64,000 nucleotides of DNA from Macrostomum hystrix (Eukaryota; Platyhelminthes; Macrostomidae): contig CATNEN010000011.1 in assembly GCA_950097015.1 (NCBI GenBank), positions 1,240,001 through 1,304,000 of the forward strand, given 5' to 3'. Positions 22,801 through 34,830 of the stretch are shown one piece after another. How positions within the stretch are numbered: the first letter of the stretch is position 1; the number at the start of each line of letters is the position of its first letter. Below the pieces are notes generated by a model, which searched no databases, had not been told where the DNA came from, and saw only the letters and a program-made list of their open reading frames with translations. The position numbers and the translations under genes were made by a program.

Positions 22801-25800
22801 CTCTTCAATTAGCTTTACTCTTCAATTTACCCCACTCTTCAATTAGCTTTACTCTTCAATTAGCTCCACTCTTCAATTAGCTTTACTCTTCAATTAACCC
22901 CACTCTTCAATTAGCTTTACTCTTCAATTAACCCCACTCTTCAATTAGCTTTACTCTTCAATTAGCTCCACTCTTCAATTAGCCCCACTCTTCAATTAGC
23001 TCCACTCTTCAATTAGCCCCACTCTTCAATTAGCTCCACTCTTCAATTAGCTCCACTCTTCAATTAGCCCCACTCTTCAATTAGCTCCACTCTTCAATTA
23101 GCCCCACTCTTCAATTAGCTCCACTCTTCAATTAGCCCCACTCTTCAATTAGCCCCACTCTTCAATTAGCTCCACTCTTCAATTAGCTCCACTCTTCAAT
23201 TAGCTCCACTCTTCAATTAGCCCCACTCTTCAATTAGCCCCACTCTTCAATTAGCCCCACTCTTCAATTAGCTCCACTCTTCAATTAGCTCCACTCTTCA
23301 ATTAGCCCCAGTCTTCAATTAGCCCCAGTCTTCAATTAGCCCCACTCTTCAATTAGCTTTACTCTTCAATTAGCCCCACTCTTCAATTAGCTCCACTCTT
23401 CAATTAGCTCCACTCTTCAATTAGCCCCACTCTTCAATTAGCTCCACTCTTCAATTAGCTCCACTCTTCAATTAGCTCCACTCTTCAATTAGCTCCACTC
23501 TTCAATTAGCTTTACTCTTCAATTAGCCCCACTCTTCAATTAGCTCCACTCTTCAATTAGCCCCAGTCTTCAATTAGCCCCACTCTTCAATTAGCTTTAC
23601 TCTTCAATTAGCCCCACTCTTCAATTAGCTCCACTCTTCAATTAGCTCCACTCTTCAATTAGCCCCAGTCTTCAATTAGCCCCACTCTTCAATTAGCTTT
23701 ACTCTTCAATTAGCCCCACTCTTCAATTAGCTCCACTCTTCAATTAGCTCCACTCTTCAATTAGCCCCACTCTTCAATTAGCTCCACTCTTCAATTAGCT
23801 CCACTCTTCAATTAGCCCCACTCTTCAATTAGCTCCACTCTTCAATTAGCTCCACTCTTCAATTAGCCCCACTCTTCAATTAGTCCCACTCTTCAATTAG
23901 CCCCACTCTTCAATTAGCTCCACTCTTCAATTAGCTCCACTCTTCAATTAGCCCCACTCTTCAATTAGCTCCACTCTTCAATTAGCTCCACTCTTCAATT
24001 AGCCCCACTCTTCAATTAGCTCCACTCTTCAATTAGCTCCACTCTTCAATTAGCCCCACTCTTCAATTAGCTCCACTCTTCAATTAGCTCCACTCTTCAA
24101 TTAGCTCCACTCTTCAATTAGCTCCACTCTTCAATTAGCCCCACTCTTCAATTAGCTCCACTCTTCAATTAGCCCCACTCTTCAATTAGCTCCACTCTTC
24201 AATTAGCCCCACTCTTCAATTAGCTCCACTCTTCAATTAGCTCCACTCTTCAATTAGCTCCACTCTTCAATTAGCCCCAGTCTTCAATTAGCCCCACTCT
24301 TCAATTAGCTTTACTCTTCAATTAGCCCCACTCTTCAATTAGCTCCACTCTTCAATTAGCCCCAGTCTTCAATTAGCCCCACTCTTCAATTAGCTTTACT
24401 CTTCAATTAGCCCCACTCTTCAATTAGCCCCACTCTTCAATTAGCTTTACTCTTCAATTAGCCCCACTATTCAATTAGCCCCACTCTTCAATTAGCCCCA
24501 CTCTTCAATTAGCTCCACTCTTCAATTAGCTTTACTCTTCAATTAGCTCCACTCTTCAATTAGCCCCACTCTTCAATTAGCTCCACTCTTCAATTAGCTC
24601 CACTCTTCAATTAGCTCCACTCTTCAATTAGCTTTACTCTTCAATTAACCCCACTCTTCAATTAGCTTTACTCTTCAATTAACCCCACTCTTCAATTAGC
24701 TCCACTCTTCAATTAACCCCACTCTTCAATTAGCCCCACTCTTCAATTAGCCCCACTCTTCAATTAGCTCCACTCTTCAATTAGCCCCAGTCTTCAATTA
24801 GCTCCACTCTTCAATTAGCCCCAGTCTTCAATTAGCTCCACTCTTCAATTAGCTTTACTCTTCAATTAACCCCACTCTTCAATTAGCTTTACTCTTCAAT
24901 TAACCCCACTCTTCAATTAGCTTTACTCTTCAATTAGCTCCACTCTTCAATTAGCTTTACTCTTCAATTAACCCCACTCTTCAATTAGCTTTACTCTTCA
25001 ATTAACCCCACTCTTCAATTAGCTTTACTCTTCAATTAGCTCCACTCTTCAATTAGCCCCACTCTTCAATTAGCTCCACTCTTCAATTAGCCCCACTCTT
25101 CAATTAGCTCCACTCTTCAATTAGCCCCACTCATCAATTAGCCCCACTCTTCAATTAGCTCCACTCTTCAAATAGCCCCACTCATCAATTAGCCCCACTC
25201 TTCAATTAGCCCCACTCTTCAATTACTTCCACTCTTCAATTACTTCCACTCTTCAATTAGCCCCACTCTTCAATTAGCCCCACTCTTCAATTAGCCCCAC
25301 TCTTCAATTACTTCCACTCTTCAATTAGCCCCACTCTTCAATTACTTCCACTCTTCAATTACTTCCACTCTTCAATTAGCTCCACTCTTCAATTAGCTTT
25401 ACTCTTCAATTAACCCCACTCTTCAATTAGCTTTACTCTTCAATTAACCCCACTCTTCAATTAGCTCCACTCTTCAATTAACCCCACTCTTCAATTAGCC
25501 CCACTCTTCAATTAGCCCCACTCTTCAATTAGCTCCACTCTTCAATTAGCCCCAGTCTTCAATTAGCTCCACTCTTCAATTAGCCCCAGTCTTCAATTAG
25601 CTCCACTCTTCAATTAGCTTTACTCTTCAATTAACCCCACTCTTCAATTAGCTTTACTCTTCAATTAACCCCACTCTTCAATTAGCTTTACTCTTCAATT
25701 AGCTCCACTCTTCAATTAGCTTTACTCTTCAATTAACCCCACTCTTCAATTAGCTTTACTCTTCAATTAACCCCACTCTTCAATTAGCTTTACTCTTCAA

Positions 25801-27306
25801 TTAGCTCCACTCTTCAATTAGCCCCACTCTTCAATTAGCTCCACTCTTCAATTAGCCCCACTCTTCAATTAGCTCCACTCTTCAATTAGCTCCACTCTTC
25901 AATTAGCTCCACTCTTCAATTAGCTTTACTCTTCAATTAACCCCACTCTTCAATTAGCTCCACTCTTCAATTAGCTCCACTCTTCAATTAGCCCCACTCT
26001 TCAATTAGCTCCACTCTTCAATTAGCTCCACTCTTCAATTAGCCCCACTCTTCAATTAACCCCACTCTTCAATTAGCTCCACTCTTCAATTAGCTTTACT
26101 ATTCAATTAGCTCCACTCTTCAATTAGCTCCACTCTTCAATTAGCCCCACTCTTCAATTAGCTCCACTCTTCAATTAACCCCACTCTTCAATTAGCCCCA
26201 CTCTTCAATTAGCTCCACTCTTCAATTAGCTCCACTCTTCAATTGGCTTCACTCTTCAATTAGCTTTACTCTTCAATTAGCTCCACTCTTCAATTAGCCC
26301 CACTCTTCAATTAGCTCCACTCTTCAATTAGCTCCACTCTTCAATTAGCCCCACTCTTCAATTAGCTCCACTCTTCAATTAGCCCCACTCTTCTATTAGC
26401 TCCACTCTTCAATTAGCTCCACTCTTCAATTAGCCCCACTCTTCAATTAGCTCCACTCTTCAATTAGCCCCACTCTTCAATTAGCCCCACTCTTCAATTA
26501 GCCCCACTCTTCAATTAGCTCCACTCTTCAATTAGCCCCACTCTTCTATTAGCTCCACTCTTCAATTAGCTCCACTCTTCAATTAGCCCCACTCTTCAAT
26601 TAGCTCCACTCTTCAATTAGCCCCACTCTTCAATTAGCTCCACTCTTCAATTAGCCCCACTCTTCAATTAGCCCCACTCTTCAATTAGGCCCACTCTTCA
26701 ATTAGCTCCACTCTTCAATTAGCCCCACTCTTCAATTAGGCCCACTCTTCAATTAGCTCCACTCTTCAATTAGCCCCACTCTTCAATTAGCCCCACTCTT
26801 CAATTAGGCCCACTCTTCAATTAGCTCCACTCTTCAATTAGCCCCACTCTTCAATTAGCTCCACTCTTCAATTAGCTCCACTCTTCAATTAGCTCCACTC
26901 TTCAATTAGCCCCACTCTTCAATTAGGCCCACTCTTCAATTAGCCCCACTCTTCAATTAGCCCCACTCTTCAATTAGCTCCACTCTTCAATTAGCCCCAC
27001 TCTTCAATTAGCTCCACTCTTCAATTAGCTCCACTCTTCAATTAGGCCCACTCTTCAATTAGCCCCACTCTTCAATTAGCCCCACTCTTCAATTAGCTCC
27101 ACTCTTCAATTAGCCCCACTCTTCAATTAGCCCCACTCTTCAATTAGCCCCACTCTTCAATTAGCCCCACTCTTCAATTAGCTCCACTCTTCAATTAGCC
27201 CCACTCTTCAATTAGCTCCACTCTTCAATTAGCTCCACTCTTCAATTAGCTCCACTCTTCAATTAGCTCCACTCTTCAATTAGCTCCACTCTTCAATTAG
27301 CCCACT
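19811..27306. repeat. 17-bp tandem array, about 7.5 kb
   Basis: About 440 copies of actcttcaattagcccc. The variable positions give gcccc, gctcc, gcttt, acccc and acttc forms. The left third is mostly gcccc, the middle has clusters of gcttt and acccc alternation, and the right has more gctcc and some ggccc. TAG in every unit closes the plus frames, so there are no long open frames despite its size. Confidence 0.96.
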
Positions 27307-27640
27307 AATATTTACAATTCTTCAATATTTACATTAACACTAGCTAAATACGAGATTCCTCTAATGATTTACCATTTTAATGAAATAGGAATGCTTTAGC
27401 AGCAACATTTTTGTCACCTCTTTGATTGACAAATCTACTTGACTGAGCTCCAACACTTAGGTTCAGTGAAACACGTCGCATGTGCTAATTTTTAGCAGAA
27501 AGTTTGTTCCTGATATTGAGCACTTTACATAGTACTCTGAAACACAAGAAGCATGCCTTATGTGGACACTTTCCCTTCATTCACTAGAAAGTGAGGTTTA
27601 AAAGTTATTTTAATTGAATAGATAACTTATTCTTTTCAGT
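27307..27640. other. upstream region of the neuropeptide gene
   Basis: AT-rich and non-coding. It ends in TTATTCTTTTCAG at about 27,628-27,640, a good acceptor, so the coding exon probably starts at 27,641 with an upstream non-coding exon not identified. Confidence 0.4.
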
Positions 27641-27671
27641 TTGACAACTAGTCAGAGCAAGGAAGCAGAAA

Positions 27672-28343
27672 ATGAAGGCTTTGCTCATTATTCTGTTATC
27701 TGCTGTTTTCTGCAACTTGGCGTCGACAGAGAATAATAATTTAAGCGAGAATTCCGCCGATAAACGCTTCATGTACTCTGGCCTGCTTGGAAAGAGAGCT
27801 ATGTACACTGGCCTGCTTGGAAAGAGAGCTATGTACACTGGCCTGCTTGGAAAGAGAGCTATGTACACTGGCCTACTTGGAAAGAGAGCTATGTACTCTG
27901 GCCTACTTGGAAAGAGAGCTATGTACTCTGGCCTGCTTGGAAAGAGAGCTATGTACTCTGGCCTACTTGGAAAGAGAGCTATGTACTCTGGCCTGCTTGG
28001 AAAGAGAGCTATGTACTCTGGCCTACTTGGAAAGAGAGCTATGTACTCTGGCCTGCTTGGAAAGAGAGCTATGTACACTGGCCTGCTTGGAAAGAGAGCT
28101 ATGTACACTGGCCTGCTTGGAAAGAGAGCTATGTACACTGGCCTACTTGGAAAGAGAGCTATGTACTCTGGCCTGCTTGGAAAGAGAGCTATGTACTCTG
28201 GCCTACTTGGAAAGAGAGCTATGTACTCTGGCCTGCTTGGAAAGAGAGCTATGTACTCTGGCCTGCTTGGAAAGAGAGCTATGTACTCTGGCCTGCTTGG
28301 AAAGCGACAAAATGGAGCCGAACAAGTTTTCAAGAAATTCTGA
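27672..28343 (+). CDS. neuropeptide precursor, 18 amidated GLL peptides
   Basis: A 223-aa secreted prohormone. It has an N-terminal signal peptide (MKALLIILLSAVFCNLAS), a short spacer ending in DKR, then 18 peptide units each followed by GKR. Lys-Arg is the prohormone-convertase site and the exposed Gly is the amidation donor. Products: one FMYSGLL-amide, 11 AMYSGLL-amide and six AMYTGLL-amide, then an 11-residue tail QNGAEQVFKKF. All units are 30 bp and in frame. Differences are the Ser/Thr codon (TCT or ACT) and a silent CTG/CTA. A splice acceptor lies just upstream and AATAAA at 28,474-28,479. The C-terminal -GLL-amide is reminiscent in form of invertebrate ...GL-amides (allatostatin A/buccalin types), but I do not recognise it as a known family. 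The receptor is unknown, probably a GPCR as for most amidated peptides. The minus-strand frame here is a shadow. Confidence 0.9.
   Translation: MKALLIILLSAVFCNLASTENNNLSENSADKRFMYSGLLGKRAMYTGLLGKRAMYTGLLGKRAMYTGLLGKRAMYSGLLGKRAMYSGLLGKRAMYSGLLGKRAMYSGLLGKRAMYSGLLGKRAMYSGLLGKRAMYTGLLGKRAMYTGLLGKRAMYTGLLGKRAMYSGLLGKRAMYSGLLGKRAMYSGLLGKRAMYSGLLGKRAMYSGLLGKRQNGAEQVFKKF
27771..28303 (+). repeat. 30-bp coding tandem repeat of the neuropeptide gene
   Basis: 18 units of atgtactctggcctgcttgg plus aaagagagct. Units 2-4 and 11-13 have the same order of variants (ACT-CTG, ACT-CTG, ACT-CTA), indicating block duplication. Confidence 0.93.
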
Positions 28344-28473
28344 CGAAGGAGGTCCTGTAACTGCTACCATTTTGTTCGTCTGCAGGTGTTCTGAATCCCC
28401 GCAAAATTACTTCGTTATGTACTATAATTAGTTGTGTTAAATATCGTCACGACATGCTTGCTTTGTTGCGAAA

Positions 28474-28479
28474 AATAAA
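28474..28479 (+). terminator. polyadenylation signal of the neuropeptide gene
   Basis: AATAAA 131 bp after the stop codon, in AT-rich context. Confidence 0.6.
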
Positions 28480-30074
28480 TGTTTGACAAGCATATTGACA
28501 AATATAGAAGTTGCGCGTAAAACACGGGTACAAACTTGCAGCTAGAATGCTTGACCGTGTGACACGATTGCAAATTGAACTTAATTAATTGGTTTTCTTT
28601 CAGTCTTTTTGAAGCTACATAGAATAATAAACCATTAAATGGCAACCAAAGAAGCGAAGTGTAATTTTACACCACTAAAGATTTGATACTGGTGATTACT
28701 TGAAAATTGGAACAAGTGCAATTGGTAATTACTTTTGCGGTTACCAAAAGTATTTTATTTTTAACATAAAGCTGTGTATAAAAAGGAAAAATTCGTTTAG
28801 TCAAACACAGTTTTTAATTATTTTTCTTGCCTCCATAAAAGAATTTGCTTGAAATTGATTTCTTTAAACTATAGGCCTAGCTGTGCTTTGTCTGTCAGTA
28901 AATCATAGATGTCGATCTGCTGCCGCAAGAGCCTCTATAGCTGCTTCTAGCTCATTGTCTATTCATGAAACGTCTTGCCATTCTTGCTTTCACAGCCGAA
29001 CATGATCGCAATTCATAAGATGGCGTGGCATGGTTATCAATAGAGCTAGTTCTGCCAGCCGCAAACATAAAATGGAAGGCCATCACTTTCATTCTCAAGG
29101 CTCAATCCAATTATTTTTTAAGCATGAGCAAATGAATTTATCATGTCGAGGCCAGGCATTTTTACCTATAAATCATAATTCGCGAGAATTTTCCTAGCAA
29201 CAGAAGCTAAAATGTTAGCTTTTTGTCAGAAGCAAACAATAAATATTCAGTTTTTTCACGTGCCAAGAATCAATATATAGCTGCATTCAGTTTATAAAAC
29301 TTCATTAGCTTACAATCCTTGTTACATACAATGTTTCTATCCCCGACTGTTGCACCCTCTTGTTGGCCACCAAGTAGTGATGAAGACTAAAATTTATTTG
29401 TTTTATAACGTTTTTCATGTGTGTATGGCGGTTAGACTTTGACGGCGTTCATAGTCACAGATCATATTGATTCCCATACAAACGATACAAAACTAGTATT
29501 TATATAGCGGCGTATATCAAAGTAATCAAAGTAGCTGCAGTTTATGACTAATAGAACTCGAAATCATTCACAATAATTATTGAAAAAATTTTTGTTAGCC
29601 TCTTTATACTTTTTTTAATTGTGAACTTTCTTTCCGAGCAACTCTGAAATGTCTCATTTTTCTCAACTTCTAAACTTTCAACTTAAAATTTATCTTTAAA
29701 GAAATTAAAGTTTCTTTTTGAGTCCCTAATTTTCAATGCAAAAAATCAGCTCACGTACAAATGCTCTATCTCTATGTGTCTCCGCGTGCTAAAATCAAGA
29801 CAATCATGTATGACGTTATAGAAAAAAAAGTGAACACCGCGATGATAAGGTATAACAAATCACAGGATATCACTGCAGATTTAAATAAAACAATGATAGA
29901 TGAAATTATACATCTCTTTTCAAAGATTCATTTCTAACTGAGTCTTAAAAAAGATAAGCTATATTTTCATTTCAAATGATTTATCTAGCTATTTAACTTG
30001 ATAACTTGAAATAGTCGAAGACTCGAAGTGCTGCTTGATTTAGATTATGTGATACGTATCTATTAAGCAGCGAA
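28480..30074. other. AT-rich intergenic region
   Basis: No open frame, repeat or RNA gene that I can support. It would contain the promoter of the Shisa-like gene. Confidence 0.45.
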
Positions 30075-33000
30075 ATGAAGTCGTTTTATTACTGCAGTTT
30101 TAATTTAGTGCTGATCATCATCGTTCAGCAAGCAATTTTAAGCCAAGGTATGTAAAATTCTAGTATATAAACTAAAGCTATTCGCAATTCTAACTGGTCA
30201 ACAGTGACAATGTTACAATGAGTCTGAAATATTTTTTTCTATAGATTGTTCAGTGATTATGTTCCTAAAAATTTTACGTTTGATTAATTAAGCTATATTC
30301 ATTTTTTATCATGACTAGGCTTATTATTAAAAAGGGCTTTAATACTGATTTTGGCTTTAACCACCATTAACTAATTTAGCAATTTTCAATCTGTATGCAA
30401 GTTCACAGGAAAAGTTTCTGCGCACCATGACACTGGAAACAAAAACAAAATGTGTATTTTAAGGTTTAATCCAAAGAAAGTGTTAAATGTAGCATATATA
30501 TTATTTATTAAAGGGTTTTAATTATTTCTTTAATTGATAAAAATAAAAACAAGTATAGCAAGCAATATTGCAGTTTGTTTTACAATATTTGTAAGCCAGG
30601 CCTAAGTATAATAGTAAAAAAGTGAACACACAAAAAGTATAAGAATGAGAATGACATGAATGCAAAACTGGACAAGGTTGATTTAGGCCACCTGTGACCT
30701 GGCTTTACTTAACAAAATAGAATGAATCATTGAATTGGCTCAGCTTTTCCCACTGCAATGTGTTAAGGGACTTTTTCTGGATTGCTCACTACTAGACAGT
30801 TTTTACTGTCTAATGGGCTTGAATTACCCTAAAAAACTTTGTTTCTTGGAAAAAATTATGGAAGATAGATTTTCATAGAAATATGCACTAGCAAGATAGA
30901 CTTTCACTTTCACATTGACATGATGATAACTTGTTTAAAGCAAACCCATAGCCATTCTTTATATCTTGTATAACATTTTGTTTCAGCGAATGTCAGAATT
31001 ATCTATTTATTAATTATTGATCTTCATATTACTTTACTTTATATATCATAAAGCATAATTGATAGCCAAAAGCTATCTAGTGACTTAATTTAATTTTACA
31101 TTCACTTTCTAATTAACAAGAAGCAATAAATCAGACCTAAAATTCTGCCTGTACCTTAGAATATTGATCATTTTAGTGTAAAAAATCTAATACTACATAT
31201 TCTTGATTATACAAATTGAACCTTATATGGCATATTGGCTTTAAACTATTTGGCAAGACACTTAACTATGTTTTGCTTTTGTTTACAACTGTTAATTTGT
31301 AGCCATATTTTTTGGGTTAGCCATTTGTTTTACAGAATGAATTGACATAAATGATGTGGTAAATATTGCGGCTTTATGTTAATTTTTGCTGAGTTAAAGG
31401 CTTTAAAAATTATAAATAAATGACAACACTTACAAGTCATCAATGTAGCATGATAGTGATAAAAGAAAAACAAAGAAATGTTGCTTAGAACACACATAGC
31501 CTTGAAATTTGTATGTTTTTGTTTGTGTTTTGTTCATCATTTTCAAATGCAATGTTAAGGAATGCACAATAGTTGCCAGCAATTCTGCAATTTTAATTAT
31601 AACAGGCTACCAATGTCATCATTTAACTAATACTTGTACAATCCTTGATTTTTAATTTGCTTAGTTGCTACTGCAATCCGTTTCTCACGTGGATCGTCAT
31701 CTTATCGCTCCATTGGTGGTGGATATTACTATTCTTCGTATCGGAGCTACCGCAGCGCTGTAGTGGTTGTCTACCGGCCTACTTATGTCTACCGACCCTA
31801 CAACTCGTACTACTATTATTCTTATAGGAGTACTATGGATAATAGTTTTCGGAAGTCTGATTACACTTTGCCAGATGGAGTTCTTGAACGAATGGGGTGA
31901 GCCAAAGTTGTGCTTGATATTGATATTGTTTGTCAATAACATAGTCCCAGAACAGTCAAGATTCTGATCCCCAGAGTGTCTAGATTCTAATCCCCAGACT
32001 GTATGGATTCTGATCCCCAGACTGTTTAGATTCTGATCCCCAGAGTGTCTAGATTCTAATCCCCAGACTGTATGGATTCTGATCCCCAGAGTGTCTAGAT
32101 TCTAATCCCCAGACTGTATGGATTCTGATCCCCAGACTGTTTAGATTCTGATCCCCAGAGTGTTTAGATTCTGATCCCGAGACTGTATGGATTCTGATCC
32201 CCAGACTGTATGGATTCTGATCCCCAGACTGTGTAGATTCTGATCCCCAGACTGTGAAGATTCTAATCCCCAGACTGTGTATACTAATCGCCAGACTGTG
32301 TTGATTCTGATCCCCAGACTGTTTAGATTCTGATCCCCAGACTGTTTAGATTCTGATCCCCAGACTGTGTAGATTCTGATCCCCAGACTGTTTAGATTCT
32401 GATCCCCAGACTGTTTAGATTCTGATCCCGAGACTGTATGGATTCTGATCCCCAGACTGTATGGATTCTGATCCCCAGACTGTGTAGATTCTAATCCCCA
32501 GACTGTGTATACTAATCGCCAGACTGTGTTGATTCTGATCCCCAGACTGTTTAGATTCTGATCCCCAGACTGTTTAGATTCTGATCCCCAGACTGTGTAG
32601 ATTCTGATCCCCAGACTGTTTAGATTCTGATCCCCAGACTGTTTAGATTCTGATCCCGAGACTGTATGGATTCTGATCCCCAGACTGTATGGATTCTGAT
32701 CCCCAGACTGTGTAGATTCTGATCCCCAGACTGTGTTGATTCTGATCCCCAGACTGTGTAGATTCTGATCCCCAGACTGTAGATTCTGATCCCCAGACTG
32801 TAGATTCTGATCCCCAGACTGTGTAGATTCTAATCCCCAGACTGTGTTGATGATGCGGTCCCATTTGAAGGTGAAATTTGTCATAAAGTCCCATTCTGTG
32901 TGTGATAGTTTCATAAAATCCCATAGAGGGATTATTGTCTCGTAGAATCCCATAAGAGGATTAGAGGTTCATAGAATCGCATAGGGTAATCGGAGGTTCA

Positions 33001-34177
33001 TAGAATCCCCTAGGGGTTAGAGGTTCATAGTCCCTTATGGGATTAGAGGTTCATATAATCCCTTAGGGGATTAGAGGTTCATAGAATCCCCTAGGGGTTA
33101 GAGGTTCATAGGGCCCCTTATGGGATTAGAGGTTCATAGAATCCCTTAGGGGATTAGTGGTTCAGAATAGAATCCCATAGTGGTTAAAGGTTCATAGAAT
33201 CCCATAGGGGGATTAGAGGTTCATAAAATTGCATATGGGTTAGAGGTTCATAGAATCCCATAAGTGGATTAGAGTTTCAGAGAAACCCATAAGGTATTAT
33301 AGTTTCATAAAATCCCATAGGGGCATAATAGTGACATAGAATCCTATAGTGCGATTATTGTGTCATTGGTGTGTTTATAGTGTCACATATTTCGCAAATC
33401 ATTAACCTTCTCACGCACATTACATACTTAAAGTCGCACCCATTTACCAATGCCTACAGTGGACTAACCTCTCCTATGAAAGACCAGCTGCTGGAAAATG
33501 GCTCAGTGTATGTGGCCGATCGTCTAATGCCAAAATTCAGTCCCAACGGTGACTACGGATTCAAATACATTAGGAACACTTATCAGGACATCGCCGTCTG
33601 TCAGGTAGCCGCAGGCTTAGACGCATCGTTTAGTCGCGGTCAAATAGTTGGCGATTTTTCAACAAATTTTAGCATCACCCGAAACTACAGCTACATCCTG
33701 TGTCCGTGCGATACTAACGGAGTGGAGTTTAATGAGAACGACAAATTCTGCTGCGGATCGGAAATTAATCAGAACTGTTGCAACGAGGAAGCATTTTATA
33801 AATATCACGGCACTAGAAATACTTTATCCGTCACTGGCGGCCTGCTTGTTGTCATTCTGATTCCGCTACTACTGTGCTGCTGCTGCGCGGGTGCCGCTAT
33901 AGCTGTCTGCCAGTATGTGCAGAGAAATCGACGACGTCAGGCGTCCGTGCCGCCGCCTCCGCCTCCGCCTCCGACGATGATGATGATGGCGCCGCCGTTC
34001 GGCGAAATGATTCCGCCTTCTACTAATCCAGTGGATACTAGCAAAACTGATTATCCCAGACAGCAGGCTGCTGTGGCCTACGATCCGACTGCTCAGATTG
34101 GACCAACTCAGCCGGGTATTTATCCATCATTTGCGCCTCCGCAACCGCCTGCTTATCCGGCAGCTGGCCCGCTTTGA
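30075..34177 (+). CDS. Shisa-like single-pass membrane protein, three exons
   Basis: Exons 30075-30147, 31665-31896 and 33460-34177 (1,023 nt, 340 aa), with donors G|GTATGT and GG|GTGAGC and acceptors TTGCTTAG and GCCTACAG; the frame is kept. Exon 1 is a signal peptide (MKSFYYCSFNLVLIIIVQQA). Exon 2 encodes a Tyr/Ser-rich ectodomain. Exon 3 holds the cysteine module (CPC near 181, FCCG near 198, CC near 208), a membrane segment at about 225-250 with CCCC, a basic stop-transfer RNRRR, eight prolines near 265 and a C-terminal PPAY. This order is that of the Shisa/WBP1/VOPP1 (STMC6) superfamily, whose PPxY tails recruit WW-domain ubiquitin ligases and which work in receptor trafficking. The exact subfamily cannot be assigned. 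Intron 2 consists almost entirely of tandem repeats. Confidence 0.85.
30148..31664 (+). other. intron 1 of the Shisa-like gene
   Basis: AT-rich. No gene or mobile element recognised. Confidence 0.6.
31958..32850. repeat. 23-bp tandem array in intron 2 of the Shisa-like gene
   Basis: About 38 copies of gattctgatccccagactgt plus gta or variants. A distinctive stretch with tgtatactaatcgccagact occurs twice, about 230 bp apart (near 32,278 and 32,505), so a block was duplicated. Minus-strand open frames (QSGDQNL) are repeat translations. Confidence 0.92.
32900..33375. repeat. degenerate ~28-bp tandem array in intron 2
   Basis: About 16 diverged copies of ggttcatagaatcccatagg plus ggattaga, much more decayed than the adjacent 23-bp array. 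Confidence 0.8.
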
Positions 34178-34184
34178 ATTGACT

Positions 34185-34190
34185 AATAAA
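34185..34190 (+). terminator. polyadenylation signal of the Shisa-like gene
   Basis: AATAAA begins 8 bp after the stop codon, so the 3' UTR would be very short and end before or within the 36-bp array. Confidence 0.55.
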
Positions 34191-34225
34191 GTCGGTAAAT
34201 ATTGTCGAAGGGTTTCTGAGAGATC

Positions 34226-34830
34226 TTGGTGTGGTCTTTAGGTTCGATTCCTGAGGGATGTTATTGTGTGGCTTAGGGTTCGATTCCTGAGGCATTTTGT
34301 TGCGTGGCTTAGGGTTCGATTCCTGAGGGATTATGTTGCGTGGCTTAGGGTTCGATTCCTGAGGGATGTTATTGTGTGGCTTAGGGTTCGATTCCTGAGG
34401 GGTGTTATTGTGTGGCTTAGGGTTCGATTCCTGAGGGATTATGTTGCGTGGCTTAGGGTTCGATTCCTGAGGGATGTTATTGTGTGGCTTAGGGTTCGAT
34501 TCCTGAGGGGTGTTATTGTGTGGCTTAGGGTTCGATTCCTGAGGGATTATGTTGCGTGGCTTAGGGTTCGATTCCTGAGGGATGTTATTGTGTGGCTTAG
34601 GGTTCGATTCCTGAGGGGTGTTATTGTGTGGCTTAGGGTTCGATTCCTGAGGGGTGTTATTGTGTGGCTTAGGGTTCGATTCCTGAGGGTTTATGTTGCG
34701 TGGCTTAGGGTTCGATTCCTGAGGGATGTTATTGTGTGGCTTAGGGTTCGATTCCTGAGGGATTATATTGTGTGGCTTAGGGTTCGAGTCTTAAGGGATG
34801 TTATTGTGTGTCTCTAAGTATAATTTCTGA
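34226..34830 (+). repeat. 36-bp tandem array with a B box in each unit
   Basis: Units of ggttcgattcctgagggatg plus ttattgtgtggcttag. GGTTCGATTCC, a perfect match to the Pol III box B consensus GGTTCGANTCC, starts at 34,241 and then every 36 bp to 34,745 (15 copies), followed by one degraded copy at 34,781. There is no A box at proper spacing, so these are not tRNA genes. Confidence 0.9.

Noticed and set aside
28900-29060. Minus-strand stretch reading ELEAAIEALAAADRHL
   Set aside because: Closed by stops on both sides within 60 bp and without splice sites; probably chance.
33371-33459. Upstream extension of the last Shisa exon to a Met at 33,371
   Set aside because: The acceptor GCCTACAG at 33,459 joins exon 2 in frame, and the upstream bases continue the decayed repeat.
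34226-34830. Telomere-like TTAGGG words
   Set aside because: One TTAGGG per 36-bp unit within gcttagggttcg; not a tandem hexamer.
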